DNA of 7,899 nt from Candidatus Staskawiczbacteria bacterium RIFCSPHIGHO2_02_FULL_34_10 (GCA_001821915.1 MHOR01000026.1:1-7899); one strand, 5' to 3'. Shown: positions 1-6,324, numbered from the stretch's first letter. The notes: generated by a model from the letters alone, not told the origin. Translations and numbers: made by a program.

Positions 1-435
1 AGCGCGGACGGTGTTTCTAACGGGGTAAAACTTTTCTATTAAATGGGCAATAATTTCTGAGTCAGTGTCTGAAGTTATTTTATGCCCCTCTTTTTGCAAT
101 AATTTTTTAAGCGAACTGTAATTTTCAATAATCCCGTTATGCACTATGGCAAAGCGACCCCTGCAATCTAAATGCGGATGAGCATTTTTTTCACTTGGCT
201 CTCCGTGAGTAGCCCAACGAGTATGAGCAATTCCCAAACTGCCAGAAACATTTTTAAAATCCAAGTGGCCTTCTAATTCACTGATCTTGCCCTTTTTCTT
301 AACTAAATAAAAATCATTATTTTCTTTTACACAAATACCCGAGCTATCGTAACCTCTGTATTCTAGCTTTTTTAACCCTTCAATTAAAAAAGGCAGGGCT
401 TTATTTTTTCCTATATAACCTACAATTCCGCACAT
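1..435 (-). CDS. glmS: Glutamine-fructose-6-phosphate aminotransferase, N-terminal part (truncated by window edge)
   Basis: GlmS makes glucosamine-6-phosphate from fructose-6-phosphate and glutamine in the cytoplasm, the first step towards UDP-GlcNAc for the cell wall. The 145 codons seen here are the class II glutamine amidotransferase domain. The protein starts MCGIVGYIG, so Cys2 is the N-terminal nucleophile after Met removal. It continues with EYRGYDSSG (25-33), HTRWATHG (71-78), HNGIIENY (99-106) and SDTDSEIIAHLIE (122-134), all diagnostic for GlmS. The start at 433-435 is fixed by the need for Cys at position 2. The isomerase domains lie left of the window. Codons 138-145 read PVRNTVRA where a normal GlmS helix would continue, and this stretch is encoded by a repeat also found at 898-997. 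The GNAT gene ends 23 bp upstream, so the two may be cotranscribed. No clear ribosome site is visible. Confidence 0.94.
   Translation of the reverse strand, partial: MCGIVGYIGKNKALPFLIEGLKKLEYRGYDSSGICVKENNDFYLVKKKGKISELEGHLDFKNVSGSLGIAHTRWATHGEPSEKNAHPHLDCRGRFAIVHNGIIENYSSLKKLLQKEGHKITSDTDSEIIAHLIEKFYPVRNTVRA
15..25. repeat. Copy of the TTCTAACGGGG repeat inside glmS
   Basis: The 11-mer TTCTAACGGGG is identical to the core of the inverted-repeat ends at 898-911 and 984-997. On the coding strand it gives CCCCGTTAGAA and encodes the start of a PVRN peptide in GlmS. I recall similar PVRN-containing inserts in many CPR proteins, which suggests a family of repeats that inserts in frame. The rest of this copy lies beyond the left edge. 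Confidence 0.6.
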
Positions 436-458
436 AAAAGTATATTTTAAATCTTAAT

Positions 459-896
459 TCATAACTTCATGTCATAAACATTAGCGCTTACAACATTAAA
501 TCCTAATTTTTTATAAAGCATATTTGCTACCACGCGATGCGACTCGCTTTTTAATTCTAATTTTTCAATTTTTATTCTTTTTGCAAGTTCAGTAATATAA
601 GAAATCATTTTTCTGCCTAATTTACGCCCCCTGTAATTTTCGTCTATGACAAAATTTTCTACATAGCCCTTATGATCTCTTATTTGAAATACACTAACTA
701 AAGTTATAGTTCCAATTATTTTCTCACCCTCATAAAGCGCCATTAAATAAGTATTCTTGTTTTTAATAACTTTTTTTAGGCGAGTAGAATCCATTTGATA
801 ACCACTTGTAGAAATTTGCAATAAAAGATTATTTAAGTCTTCTAGCGCTTTTTTGCTAAAGCGGTTAATTCTTTTTATGGTAAATTTATTTGTCAT
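459..896 (-). CDS. GNAT-family N-acetyltransferase
   Basis: A 145-residue single-domain GNAT enzyme that should transfer an acetyl group from acetyl-CoA to an amine of a small molecule or protein. The acetyl-CoA pyrophosphate loop (motif A) is visible as VENFVIDENYRGRKLGRKMI (79-98), with the R/QxxGxG/A-type core RGRKLGR. Strand beta4 precedes it (GTITLVSVF, 62-70). Motif B with the usual YxxxGF is at 128-133 (YKKLGF). The length is typical for the family and the protein looks complete. It ends with TGA, consistent with genetic code 11. The start at 896 lies one base from the 898-997 inverted-repeat element, so that element forms its upstream region; GGGG just before the start is too close for a normal ribosome site. 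The substrate cannot be told. The gene precedes glmS by 23 bp, but a link to amino-sugar metabolism is only a guess. Confidence 0.88.
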   Translation of the reverse strand: MTNKFTIKRINRFSKKALEDLNNLLLQISTSGYQMDSTRLKKVIKNKNTYLMALYEGEKIIGTITLVSVFQIRDHKGYVENFVIDENYRGRKLGRKMISYITELAKRIKIEKLELKSESHRVVANMLYKKLGFNVVSANVYDMKL

Positions 897-897
897 A

Positions 898-997
898 CCC
901 CGTTAGAAGTCAAAGCAAAAGTTATTTATAATTTATATTCGATTAACATTCTTGACTCATTAAAGTTTACTATAATTTATTCAGACTTCTAACGGGG
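898..997. repeat. 100-bp MITE-like element with 14-bp terminal inverted repeats
   Basis: CCCCGTTAGAAGTC (898-911) and GACTTCTAACGGGG (984-997) are exact reverse complements enclosing 72 bp of AT-rich DNA with no ORF. The same core occurs in glmS at 15-25. The element fills most of the gap between the GNAT gene and the ATPase gene, and transcription of the GNAT gene probably starts in or near it. No certain target duplication was found. Confidence 0.7.
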
Positions 998-1038
998 CAT
1001 ATTACAAGAATATCAGATAAGCACCTTTTTGCAAACTT

Positions 1039-1062
1039 AAAGCCAACCCTCAGGCTGGCTTT
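1039..1062 (-). terminator. Stem-loop after the coupling ATPase gene, possible terminator
   Basis: AAAGCCA (1039-1045) pairs with TGGCTTT (1056-1062), with two further C-G pairs inside after one mismatch. It lies 18 bp past the ATPase stop codon. The following T tract on the minus strand is short (TTTAAGTTT), so its strength as an intrinsic terminator is doubtful. Confidence 0.5.
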
Positions 1063-1080
1063 ATATTCATTTCGCTTTAA

Positions 1081-3543
1081 TTAACTTATTGGCGGACTTT
1101 GCGCAAAAGACCTCTTCATAATATCCTGTTCAACTATCGCCTTTGCTTTACCATACTTTAACTTTGAGATTTTTTTGATGGCTTCTACAATTTCCGGCCT
1201 ACCATTTTTTGGAGCATAGGTTTCCATTTTAAATGGCGTAGAAGTTTTGTTGTTTAACATCATTTTTAAAATAATATTAAAATTATCTAAATTTACTAGG
1301 TCAAACCTTGAAAATCCGGGCTCAAATTGTTTTTCTAAAAATTCTGCATCTTCAGCCCCAACTCTAAATGACCCGATAGTGCCAACATTTCCAAAAACAG
1401 AATCACGAATTTGCTCGGTTAACTGAGGAATATATTGGTGAGCTATAATTAAGTTTAGTTTGTATTTTCTGGCTTCAGATAAAATTGTTGAAATTGAATC
1501 TGTGGTAAAATTTTGGAATTCATCAACATATAAATAAAAATCTTTTCTTTCTGCTTCTTTTAGTCTAGCCCTTTTCATTGCTGCCATTTGTATTTTTGAC
1601 ACTAAAATTAGTCCTAAAAGAGAACTATTTACTTCTCCTGTTTGGCCTTTTGATAAATTAGCTAAAAATATTTTTCCGTCATCCATTATTTTTGATAAAT
1701 CAAAACCCGAATGGCTTTGGCCAATAATATTTCGCATCATTTCGTTTTCAATAAACCTGCCTACTTTTGAAACCACGTAGCCTAACATATCGCTTCTTGT
1801 GTTTCCTGTTGTCTGCGCCCATTCTCTTACCCAAAATTGTTTTACAACTGGATCAGTAACCTTTGCCAATCTTTCTTGTAAAAATACTGGATCAGTAAAC
1901 ATTTTAGGAATTTCAACTAAAGTACCGGGGTTTTCTTTGTCTGCCATTAATGCCAACATTGCATTTCTCATATAGTGCTCAAACATTGGTCCAATAATTT
2001 CTGGCGGAAAAAGTTTGTAAAAAATAGAAATCATTTCTTGTACCGCAAAATCTTTTTGCTCGGGACTGTCATATTCAAGCATATTAAGCCCCATTGGACG
2101 ATCTAAATCAAATGGTTCAAAAAGAACTACATCATCAATTCTATTTTTAGGAAGGCAAGCCAAAGTATGCTCAATTAATTCTCCATGAGGGTCAATAACT
2201 GCCACCCCTTCACCATTAGCAATATCTTGATTTATCATGTTTTCTAAAAAACCAGATTTTCCAGTACCAGTTTGTCCTACAATATAAAAATGTCTGCGCC
2301 TGTCTTCTTTTGAAGCAAAGTATACTTTTTTCTCTTCTTGGCGAAATAACACTTTTCCAATTAAGTTAGTCCCCTTTTCAGGCAAATCAGAAGGCGGAGG
2401 CACAGAATGAGATTTTACATCTTTTATATAAGGAGTCTCTGTAAAATGTGTTGGAAAGTGATAAATACTTGCTAATTCTTCTGTATTTAAAATATTTTTT
2501 TGCCCTTCATTAAAAATTCTAAAACTAAAATCATATATAAATCTTCTCAATTGTTTTTGAGGAATTATAACGGCGTCTAAACTATTTATTGATGATAAAG
2601 AAAACTGGCTAAAAGATCCGATTAAATGATTCAAAATATCTTCTACCCGTTCTTTTGTTTGCGCCGAAGCCACTACTCTTATATTCGTTTCAAACGGCTG
2701 TTTTTGTATTTTACTTTGAATCGCTTCATATCCTGCCTGGTCAAAACCTTGTTCTCTTTTTTTAGACGCATCTTCTTTTTCGGCTACAGGTAAAGTGCCA
2801 CTATTAAAAGCATCTCCCAAAGATTTCAAAACCTTTGACTCTGGCGGTTCTAAAGAAAATTTTGTAGAATCATTTGCCGCTGCCATTAAATGTTTTCCTA
2901 ACCTTATTTGTTGCAATGCCCTGTCCCCTTTTTTTCGTAAATTTAATGCCGACAGTGGCCTGATAATTAGTTGAATTGCCGCTCCCTCGTCAACTCCAAT
3001 TTTACTCAAATTATTAGTCACTAAAGAAAGCGGGTCTTTTTCTAATTTTTGATAGGTGCTTATGGGAAAAAGAAAATTTTCTTTTAATTTTAAGTAAGCT
3101 CCTGCGGTTTGCCCCTTGGGCTCAAACACATTATAATCCTGCGGAACTTTTTCTATTACTGCTCCAGGATAAACTCCATGCACATATTTTTCAAAAACAG
3201 TTTCTAAATACTTGGGAACTGCCACATAAAAAGATATATCACTGCCTCCAGTTTGAGAAGCAATTTCTAAAGCCACGTGGGGAGCCTCTTGAAACATTGC
3301 AGGTTTTTTAAGATATAAAAAGTTCCCCAAAACTTGCTCCATTTGCGATATTAAAACTTTTTCTTCTTGCTGGTTTGTACCATCTTTAGTTCGTTCATTT
3401 TTGGGCATCATTACTAAAAACAATACTGTTTCTAATCCCCCAAAAACAGAATATTTTTCTGATTTTTCAGAAAATAAAGCAATAAAAAAACCAATCAGAA
3501 GTAAAATGAAAACTAGAATTAAACCGTAAATAATAAAAGGCAT
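1081..3543 (-). CDS. TraD/VirD4-like type IV secretion coupling ATPase
   Basis: An 820-residue membrane-anchored AAA-type ATPase of the HerA/VirD4/TraG superfamily, expected to pump DNA or DNA-protein complexes across the inner membrane. A single N-terminal membrane helix (about 4-24) is followed by a family-specific region of about 380 residues and then the motor domain. The Walker A motif is GQTGTGKS (423-430), followed by DPHGEL (451-456). Walker B is YLYVDEFQNF (670-679) with D674/E675, and the sensor motif is AHQY (701-704). The motor looks intact. The long N-terminus matches the architecture seen in CPR genomes rather than classical plasmid TraD. No relaxase, VirB4 or pilus gene lies in the window, so the transport role is inferred from the family. 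Two small genes upstream on the same strand could be partners. A hairpin and an AT-rich foldback sit in its 5' region, and there is no clear ribosome site. Confidence 0.9.
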   Translation of the reverse strand: MPFIIYGLILVFILLLIGFFIALFSEKSEKYSVFGGLETVLFLVMMPKNERTKDGTNQQEEKVLISQMEQVLGNFLYLKKPAMFQEAPHVALEIASQTGGSDISFYVAVPKYLETVFEKYVHGVYPGAVIEKVPQDYNVFEPKGQTAGAYLKLKENFLFPISTYQKLEKDPLSLVTNNLSKIGVDEGAAIQLIIRPLSALNLRKKGDRALQQIRLGKHLMAAANDSTKFSLEPPESKVLKSLGDAFNSGTLPVAEKEDASKKREQGFDQAGYEAIQSKIQKQPFETNIRVVASAQTKERVEDILNHLIGSFSQFSLSSINSLDAVIIPQKQLRRFIYDFSFRIFNEGQKNILNTEELASIYHFPTHFTETPYIKDVKSHSVPPPSDLPEKGTNLIGKVLFRQEEKKVYFASKEDRRRHFYIVGQTGTGKSGFLENMINQDIANGEGVAVIDPHGELIEHTLACLPKNRIDDVVLFEPFDLDRPMGLNMLEYDSPEQKDFAVQEMISIFYKLFPPEIIGPMFEHYMRNAMLALMADKENPGTLVEIPKMFTDPVFLQERLAKVTDPVVKQFWVREWAQTTGNTRSDMLGYVVSKVGRFIENEMMRNIIGQSHSGFDLSKIMDDGKIFLANLSKGQTGEVNSSLLGLILVSKIQMAAMKRARLKEAERKDFYLYVDEFQNFTTDSISTILSEARKYKLNLIIAHQYIPQLTEQIRDSVFGNVGTIGSFRVGAEDAEFLEKQFEPGFSRFDLVNLDNFNIILKMMLNNKTSTPFKMETYAPKNGRPEIVEAIKKISKLKYGKAKAIVEQDIMKRSFAQSPPIS

Positions 3544-3566
3544 CTTAGTTTTTAGTTTTAAGTTCC

Positions 3567-3584
3567 GGCCGCTTGTGAGTGGCC
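3567..3584. other. GC-rich hairpin in the leader of the ATPase gene
   Basis: GGCCGC and GTGGCC form a 6-bp stem (one G-T pair) with the loop TTGTGA, about 24 bp upstream of the ATPase start codon. It stands out in very AT-rich DNA. It may be a weak terminator for the gene upstream or a leader structure. Confidence 0.45.
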
Positions 3585-3593
3585 TTATTGTTT

Positions 3594-3662
3594 TAGTTAT
3601 TTAGTTTTTAAGTTTAACTAATAACTACCAAACTATAACTTTAAACTTTTAACTGATAACTA
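3594..3662. repeat. AT-rich imperfect foldback between two genes
   Basis: TAGTTATTTAGTTTTTAAGT (from 3594) pairs imperfectly with the sequence ending TTTTAACTGATAACTA (to about 3662), leaving a loop of about 20 bases. It includes the TAG stop codon of the 154-residue gene. It could end that transcript or be a decayed MITE. The simple sequence makes chance pairing possible. Confidence 0.4.
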
Positions 3663-4124
3663 TTTTATAAACTTTTTGTAGTATCCTTCTTTTGCTAAAA
3701 TATCGTGTAATTCATCTAATATGTAAGGATCATCCATTTTTTTAGCAACATTAACTGCGTATACCACGCCTTTTTCTTTAACAATTTTCAGCAAGCTTTT
3801 TATTTTCCCCTCTTCCTGTAAATACTTTATGCTCTGCGCCTGATTTCCGGCTTGTTGTTTTGCATCACTATCCAAATGTATCTCTTCAATTTTTTCCCTA
3901 ATCTTTTTTTGAATATCTAATTCCTCCTTTGATAATAATCCTCTTTTTTCTAAGGAATTTTCTATAACTTCGTCATTAATAGCGGATTTTTCATTTGAAG
4001 AGACTTCTTGCGACGGTTTATGTATTTTCGATTCTTGGTTTTTGATATCACTATAATCATTGCCGCTATTATCAGGCTCTTTATTTTTTAAAAAATTTTG
4101 AAAATTTTTTTTTATTTTAGCCAT
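3660..4124 (-). CDS. Hypothetical charged helical protein
   Basis: I do not recognise a family. The 154 residues contain no membrane segment. Residues 1-55 are polar and low in complexity (many K, N, S, E) and probably disordered. From about 58 the protein is rich in charged helix, for example EELDIQKKIREKIEEIHLD (67-85). The C-terminal third, with AKKMDDPYILDELHDILAKE (127-146), looks like two or three short helices. The gene sits between the membrane-anchored protein (40 bp upstream) and the coupling ATPase (116 bp downstream) on the same strand. That makes an accessory role for the ATPase plausible, but only by position. The start at 4124 has no ribosome site, like most genes here. Confidence 0.75.
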   Translation of the reverse strand: MAKIKKNFQNFLKNKEPDNSGNDYSDIKNQESKIHKPSQEVSSNEKSAINDEVIENSLEKRGLLSKEELDIQKKIREKIEEIHLDSDAKQQAGNQAQSIKYLQEEGKIKSLLKIVKEKGVVYAVNVAKKMDDPYILDELHDILAKEGYYKKFIK

Positions 4125-4164
4125 ATAACTTAATTAATAAAATATTTTAGCGTTAAAAATATGT

Positions 4165-4761
4165 CTAATATTCAGTTACTAATAAATCCACAAATGACTT
4201 TTGTTTTTTTGATGAATTTAGATCAAGGGTAGCGTTCACCTCTATTTTAAGACTGTCTGATGCTTTTGAAACTTCGTATATTTTAACACAGGGTGTAGGT
4301 TCAAACTCGGGTTTTAATATTGAACCGCATAAATCTATTTTGGGCAACCAAAAATACGCCTGATTAATTATTGGAATAAAGTTTCTTCCATCTGAATCAA
4401 TAATATTTCCTATATCCCACGAACTTTGCAAAACATTACTTTTACCCTTATTTTGAGCTCCAATTGTAACTTTAATAAACTTTTCTGTAGTTACTAAATC
4501 TGGCGGATAAGACATATTGCTTCTTAAAACACTTCCAAAATTAATAGCCGATTCAAAAATAAACTTCACATCTCCTATTTGAGTGTCATATACTGGTTTT
4601 GGGGGTTCATTAACATTTCCAGTAGTATTTTGTAATTTTTCCTGCTGCGCTTTTTTTACTGTAGAAAATTTAGTCGCAAAGTAAATTATTGCTATAACTA
4701 TTAAAACTACTACTGCCAAAACTAAAATAAATCTTGATATTTGCCCAGATGATTTATTCAT
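4165..4761 (-). CDS. Membrane-anchored protein with DUF4352-like outer domain
   Basis: This 198-residue protein has one strongly hydrophobic helix at about 11-30 (FILVLAVVVLIVIAIIYFA) after a short charged N-terminus, so it should be an N-in signal anchor with the rest outside. There is no lipobox. The outer domain is rich in beta strands. The stretch FIKVTIGAQNKGKSN followed by an IIDSDGRNFIPI segment (about 94-137) resembles the immunoglobulin-like DUF4352 fold of many surface proteins. Two cysteines about 14 residues apart (CGSILKPEFEPTPC, near 144-157) could form a disulfide. A promoter with an extended -10 is placed well for this gene, so it probably leads the transcript that includes the 154-residue gene and perhaps the ATPase. 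The function is unknown. Confidence 0.78.
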   Translation of the reverse strand: MNKSSGQISRFILVLAVVVLIVIAIIYFATKFSTVKKAQQEKLQNTTGNVNEPPKPVYDTQIGDVKFIFESAINFGSVLRSNMSYPPDLVTTEKFIKVTIGAQNKGKSNVLQSSWDIGNIIDSDGRNFIPIINQAYFWLPKIDLCGSILKPEFEPTPCVKIYEVSKASDSLKIEVNATLDLNSSKKQKSFVDLLVTEY

Positions 4762-4789
4762 ATTATTTTAAGTATTAAATTATTTAACC

Positions 4790-4798
4790 ATTATAGCA
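4790..4798 (-). promoter_or_regulatory. Extended -10 promoter of the membrane-protein gene
   Basis: On the minus strand the sequence TGCTATAAT has the TGnTATAAT form of an extended -10 and lies about 29 bp upstream of the start codon at 4761. There is no good -35 box (AGAATT at 17 bp), as is common with extended -10 promoters. The MITE at 4827 lies just upstream. Confidence 0.6.
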
Positions 4799-4826
4799 TA
4801 CTTAACCAGATAAATTCTATAGCCTT

Positions 4827-4970
4827 ACCTTGAATTACGAAATGTCCCGATTTCTTCGTGGATCCTCGTATGCCCAAAAGGGCATCGGGACTTTCAAGGG
4901 ATTTTCTCCAAATTTGGAAGGTGAAAAGACTTGAAACTTGCTTTCCAAAGGGCATTTCGTAATTCAAGGT
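4827..4970. mobile_element. MITE-like element, copy 1 (144 bp)
   Basis: ACCTTGAATTACGAAATG (4827-4844) and CATTTCGTAATTCAAGGT (4953-4970) are exact inverted repeats, extending by one base outside. Inside, GTCCCGAT (4844-4851) pairs with ATCGGGAC (4884-4891), enclosing ATGCCC-AAAA-GGGCAT (4870-4885). No transposase gene is present. Its right arm, read in reverse, matches the left arm of the element at 5295, including a TTTTCTCCAAAT-like block. The two copies are therefore related and lie in opposite orientation. No clear target duplication was found. Confidence 0.72.
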
Positions 4971-5010
4971 AGATCTAGTAGGTTTATTCGTTGATTGTAT
5001 CAGATTTACC

Positions 5011-5045
5011 AAAAGAAAAAAGCTCTGCAAAAAATATCACAGAGC
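5011..5045 (-). terminator. Intrinsic terminator reading leftward
   Basis: On the minus strand GCTCTG pairs with CAGAGC across a 12-base loop (5022-5045), followed by TTTTTTCTTTT (5011-5021). The stem is only 6 bp but the U tract is excellent. No protein gene ends here, so it implies a leftward transcript through the repeat-rich region at 5046-5290. Confidence 0.6.
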
Positions 5046-5054
5046 CTATGTAGT

Positions 5055-5083
5055 CTCCCTCCACTCCTTGTGGGTGGTCGCAT
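5055..5083. repeat. 29-bp direct repeat, copy A
   Basis: This copy contains TCCCTCCACTCCTTG and GGGTGGTCGCAT and recurs at 5125-5153 with a single mismatch. Within it CCACTC and GGGTGG can form a 6-bp hairpin. It looks like a REP-type dispersed repeat. Confidence 0.65.
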
Positions 5084-5124
5084 TTTAGAATTGCTTTTAT
5101 TGCTTTTGCGGTTAAGTAGCCTAC

Positions 5125-5153
5125 CTCCCTCCACTCCTTGGGGGTGGTCGCAT
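5125..5153. repeat. 29-bp direct repeat, copy B
   Basis: This is the second copy, offset by 70 bp from copy A, with G in place of T at one position, which allows a 7-bp hairpin. The 41 bp between the copies is AT-rich. Two copies are not enough to call a CRISPR array. Confidence 0.65.
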
Positions 5154-5182
5154 GCTAGGCAAAATGAGCGTTCGAAGGTTTT

Positions 5183-5278
5183 CTTGCCTTGTTTGTAGGC
5201 AAGCTTCGTTGTTGGTTGCTCAAGCCAACACGGCGCGGCTACAGCGCATAAGCTTTGCCCGATGCAAAGCCCTAAGGG
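5183..5278. other. Cluster of consecutive hairpins, possible structured RNA
   Basis: Successive perfect or near-perfect stems occur here: CTTGCCT/AGGCAAG (5183-5203), GTTGGT/GCCAAC (5211-5229, one G-T pair), GCTTTGC/GCAAAGC (5252-5270) and CCC/GGG (5270-5278). The stretch is richer in GC than its surroundings. With the direct repeats and the leftward terminator it could form a leftward structured RNA of about 250-280 nt. A 93-codon ORF on the minus strand (5006-5287) runs through all the repeats and the terminator and looks accidental. Confidence 0.45.
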
Positions 5279-5294
5279 TTGAGGCATGTATTTT

Positions 5295-5467
5295 ACTTTG
5301 AATTACGAAATGCCTTATTAAGAAGCAAATTTCAGGTCTTTTCTCCAAATATGGACTACAAATTCGCAATAATTCTTTTGCGTAGCAAAGCTACGCAAAA
5401 GAATTCTATCAAATTTTCGTTTCCACATTTGGAGAAAATCCCAAGAAAGCATTTCGTAATTCAAAGT
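5295..5467. mobile_element. MITE-like element, copy 2 (173 bp) with 5-bp target duplication
   Basis: TACTTTGAATTACGAAATGC (5294-5313) and GCATTTCGTAATTCAAAGTA (5449-5468) are exact inverted repeats. Taking the element as 5295-5467, it is flanked by ATTTT on both sides (5290-5294 and 5468-5472), a likely target duplication. CTCCAAATATGGA near the left and TCCACATTTGGAG near the right extend the foldback. In the centre a perfect 16-bp palindrome, AATTCTTTTGCGTAGC (5371-5386) with its complement at 5390-5405, encloses only AAA. No transposase is present, so it must be moved in trans. Confidence 0.75.
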
Positions 5468-5489
5468 ATTTTGGGGAAACTTTCAGTGA

Positions 5490-5565
5490 GAAAAACATCT
5501 GTCTATGCCTCAAAAAGGCAGGTGTTTTGCTCGTTTTTCTATTTTTTCAAAGATCTTAATTTATA
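5490..5565 (-). ncRNA. Candidate small RNA downstream of the left outward promoter
   Basis: The promoter in the left inverted repeat (5572-5600) should start a leftward transcript near 5565. About 40 bases later comes a hairpin: AAAACACC pairs with GATGTTTT, and inside it TGCCT pairs with AGGCA around TTTTG (5492-5528). A run of five T on the minus strand ends at about 5491. Promoter, spacer and terminator-like hairpin fit a small RNA of about 75 nt. Its closeness to the Cas1 and TnpB/Cas12-like genes makes a guide, tracr/scout-like or remnant CRISPR-repeat role conceivable, but no evidence shows this. Confidence 0.35.
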
Positions 5566-5610
5566 TGGTTTATAGTAACAAATTAATGTATTGTTGTCAA
5601 ATATAATATT
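5529..5610. repeat. 82-bp inverted repeat, left copy
   Basis: This is the exact reverse complement of 7818-7899, with no mismatch in 82 bp. Its inner end touches the stop codon of the Cas1-like gene (5611-5613), and its outer end touches the hairpin at 5492-5528. It is strongly AT-rich and has no ORF of its own. The repeat may be longer, because the right copy is cut by the window end. Confidence 0.95.
5572..5600 (-). promoter_or_regulatory. Outward promoter in the left inverted repeat
   Basis: The minus strand carries a perfect TTGACA (-35, 5595-5600), a 17-bp spacer, and TACTAT (-10, 5572-5577; 4 of 6 consensus bases). It points away from the Cas1-like gene, into the candidate small RNA and the MITE. 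Confidence 0.6.
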
Positions 5611-6309
5611 TTAGCAACGTTTTTCATGGCGCGATGGCAATTTTAAGGGGGAAAATATTAATTTATGATTTACTGCTTTTATGAATTTAAAAATCTGCAA
5701 TTCCATATAGTATTTATAGGTATGGCACTGCTTAAATTCACGCAGAAAATATTTTCTTTCAACTCTTTTATTAATTCTGCCTATAAATTGAGCGATATGT
5801 TTTTGAGAGAGACCAGTTATAGGTTTCTTTTTTAAACGTAAAAAATTCAAAACTTCCGTTTCAACAGTATCTGCTCGGAATATTTCAACAAGATCATAGG
5901 CCAAAGGCGCTCCGTTGGTTCTATTGGCCTTGTGCAAAATTCCAAGTGCAGGAGAAATATCATGATTATTAAGAATTTTTTTTGTGATATTTGTAATGTG
6001 ATGATAACCAATATCCAGCATACTATTTACAATGTCCATTGATTTTGCTTTTCTTCCCTTAAAATAACACCATTCAGGCAAAAGCAAACGAAAATGCTTC
6101 CAAAAACTTTTAGCGGTTCTAGCTTCATAGAGCAGTATCCATTGTATATTTTTGGGATTTCTAAAATTATTTTTTTGGTAAGAAATATGGTATTTTTTTA
6201 ACAAAATATCCCTCCTTTGCGTCTTTAAATCAATGATTATTTTAGCTGAAACAACGCAATTTTTAGTAGTTTTATAGTCACACATATTATTTATCCAAAT
6301 TGAATTCAT
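5611..6309 (-). CDS. cas1: Short Cas1-like integrase
   Basis: This 232-residue protein has the C-terminal catalytic domain of Cas1, the enzyme that joins new spacers to a CRISPR array or, as a casposase, inserts mobile DNA. The Cas1 signatures occur in the right order. YEARTAKSFWKHF (61-73) matches the EGxaaxxYw motif with E62. NSMLDIGYHHI (95-105) matches NxLLxyGYxxL. ISPALGILH (118-126) gives H126. PLAYDLVEIFRADTVE (135-150) gives D139, E142 and R145. All metal ligands are present. Only about 50 residues precede E62, so most of the N-terminal beta domain of the usual protein of about 300 residues is missing, as in the mini-Cas1 of type V-C/V-D. No Cas2 or Cas4 is near. The gene lies 64 bp after the TnpB/Cas12-like gene, past a terminator, with no obvious ribosome site. 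Met9 is an alternative start. It is very AT-rich (two 60-base samples gave 25 and 32 percent GC). A casposase-like role is the main alternative. Confidence 0.8.
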   Translation of the reverse strand: MNSIWINNMCDYKTTKNCVVSAKIIIDLKTQRRDILLKKYHISYQKNNFRNPKNIQWILLYEARTAKSFWKHFRLLLPEWCYFKGRKAKSMDIVNSMLDIGYHHITNITKKILNNHDISPALGILHKANRTNGAPLAYDLVEIFRADTVETEVLNFLRLKKKPITGLSQKHIAQFIGRINKRVERKYFLREFKQCHTYKYYMELQIFKFIKAVNHKLIFSPLKLPSRHEKRC

Positions 6310-6324
6310 GTTTTTATTTTTAAG

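Noticed and set aside
4791..5030. 79-codon minus-strand ORF
   Set aside because: It is almost entirely inside the MITE-like copy 1 and reads through its inverted repeats.
5055..5153. Possible two-repeat CRISPR array (29-bp repeats, 41-bp spacing)
   Set aside because: There are only two copies, the spacing is long, one mismatch is present, and the repeat looks like a REP hairpin. It is also separated from the Cas1-like gene by a MITE.
5006..5287. 93-codon minus-strand ORF
   Set aside because: It runs through both direct repeats, the hairpin cluster and an intrinsic terminator. Its amino-acid content is unlike a folded protein and there is no ribosome site.
5279..5575. 98-codon plus-strand ORF
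   Set aside because: It is made of MITE-like copy 2 and part of the inverted repeat, so it has no independent coding evidence.
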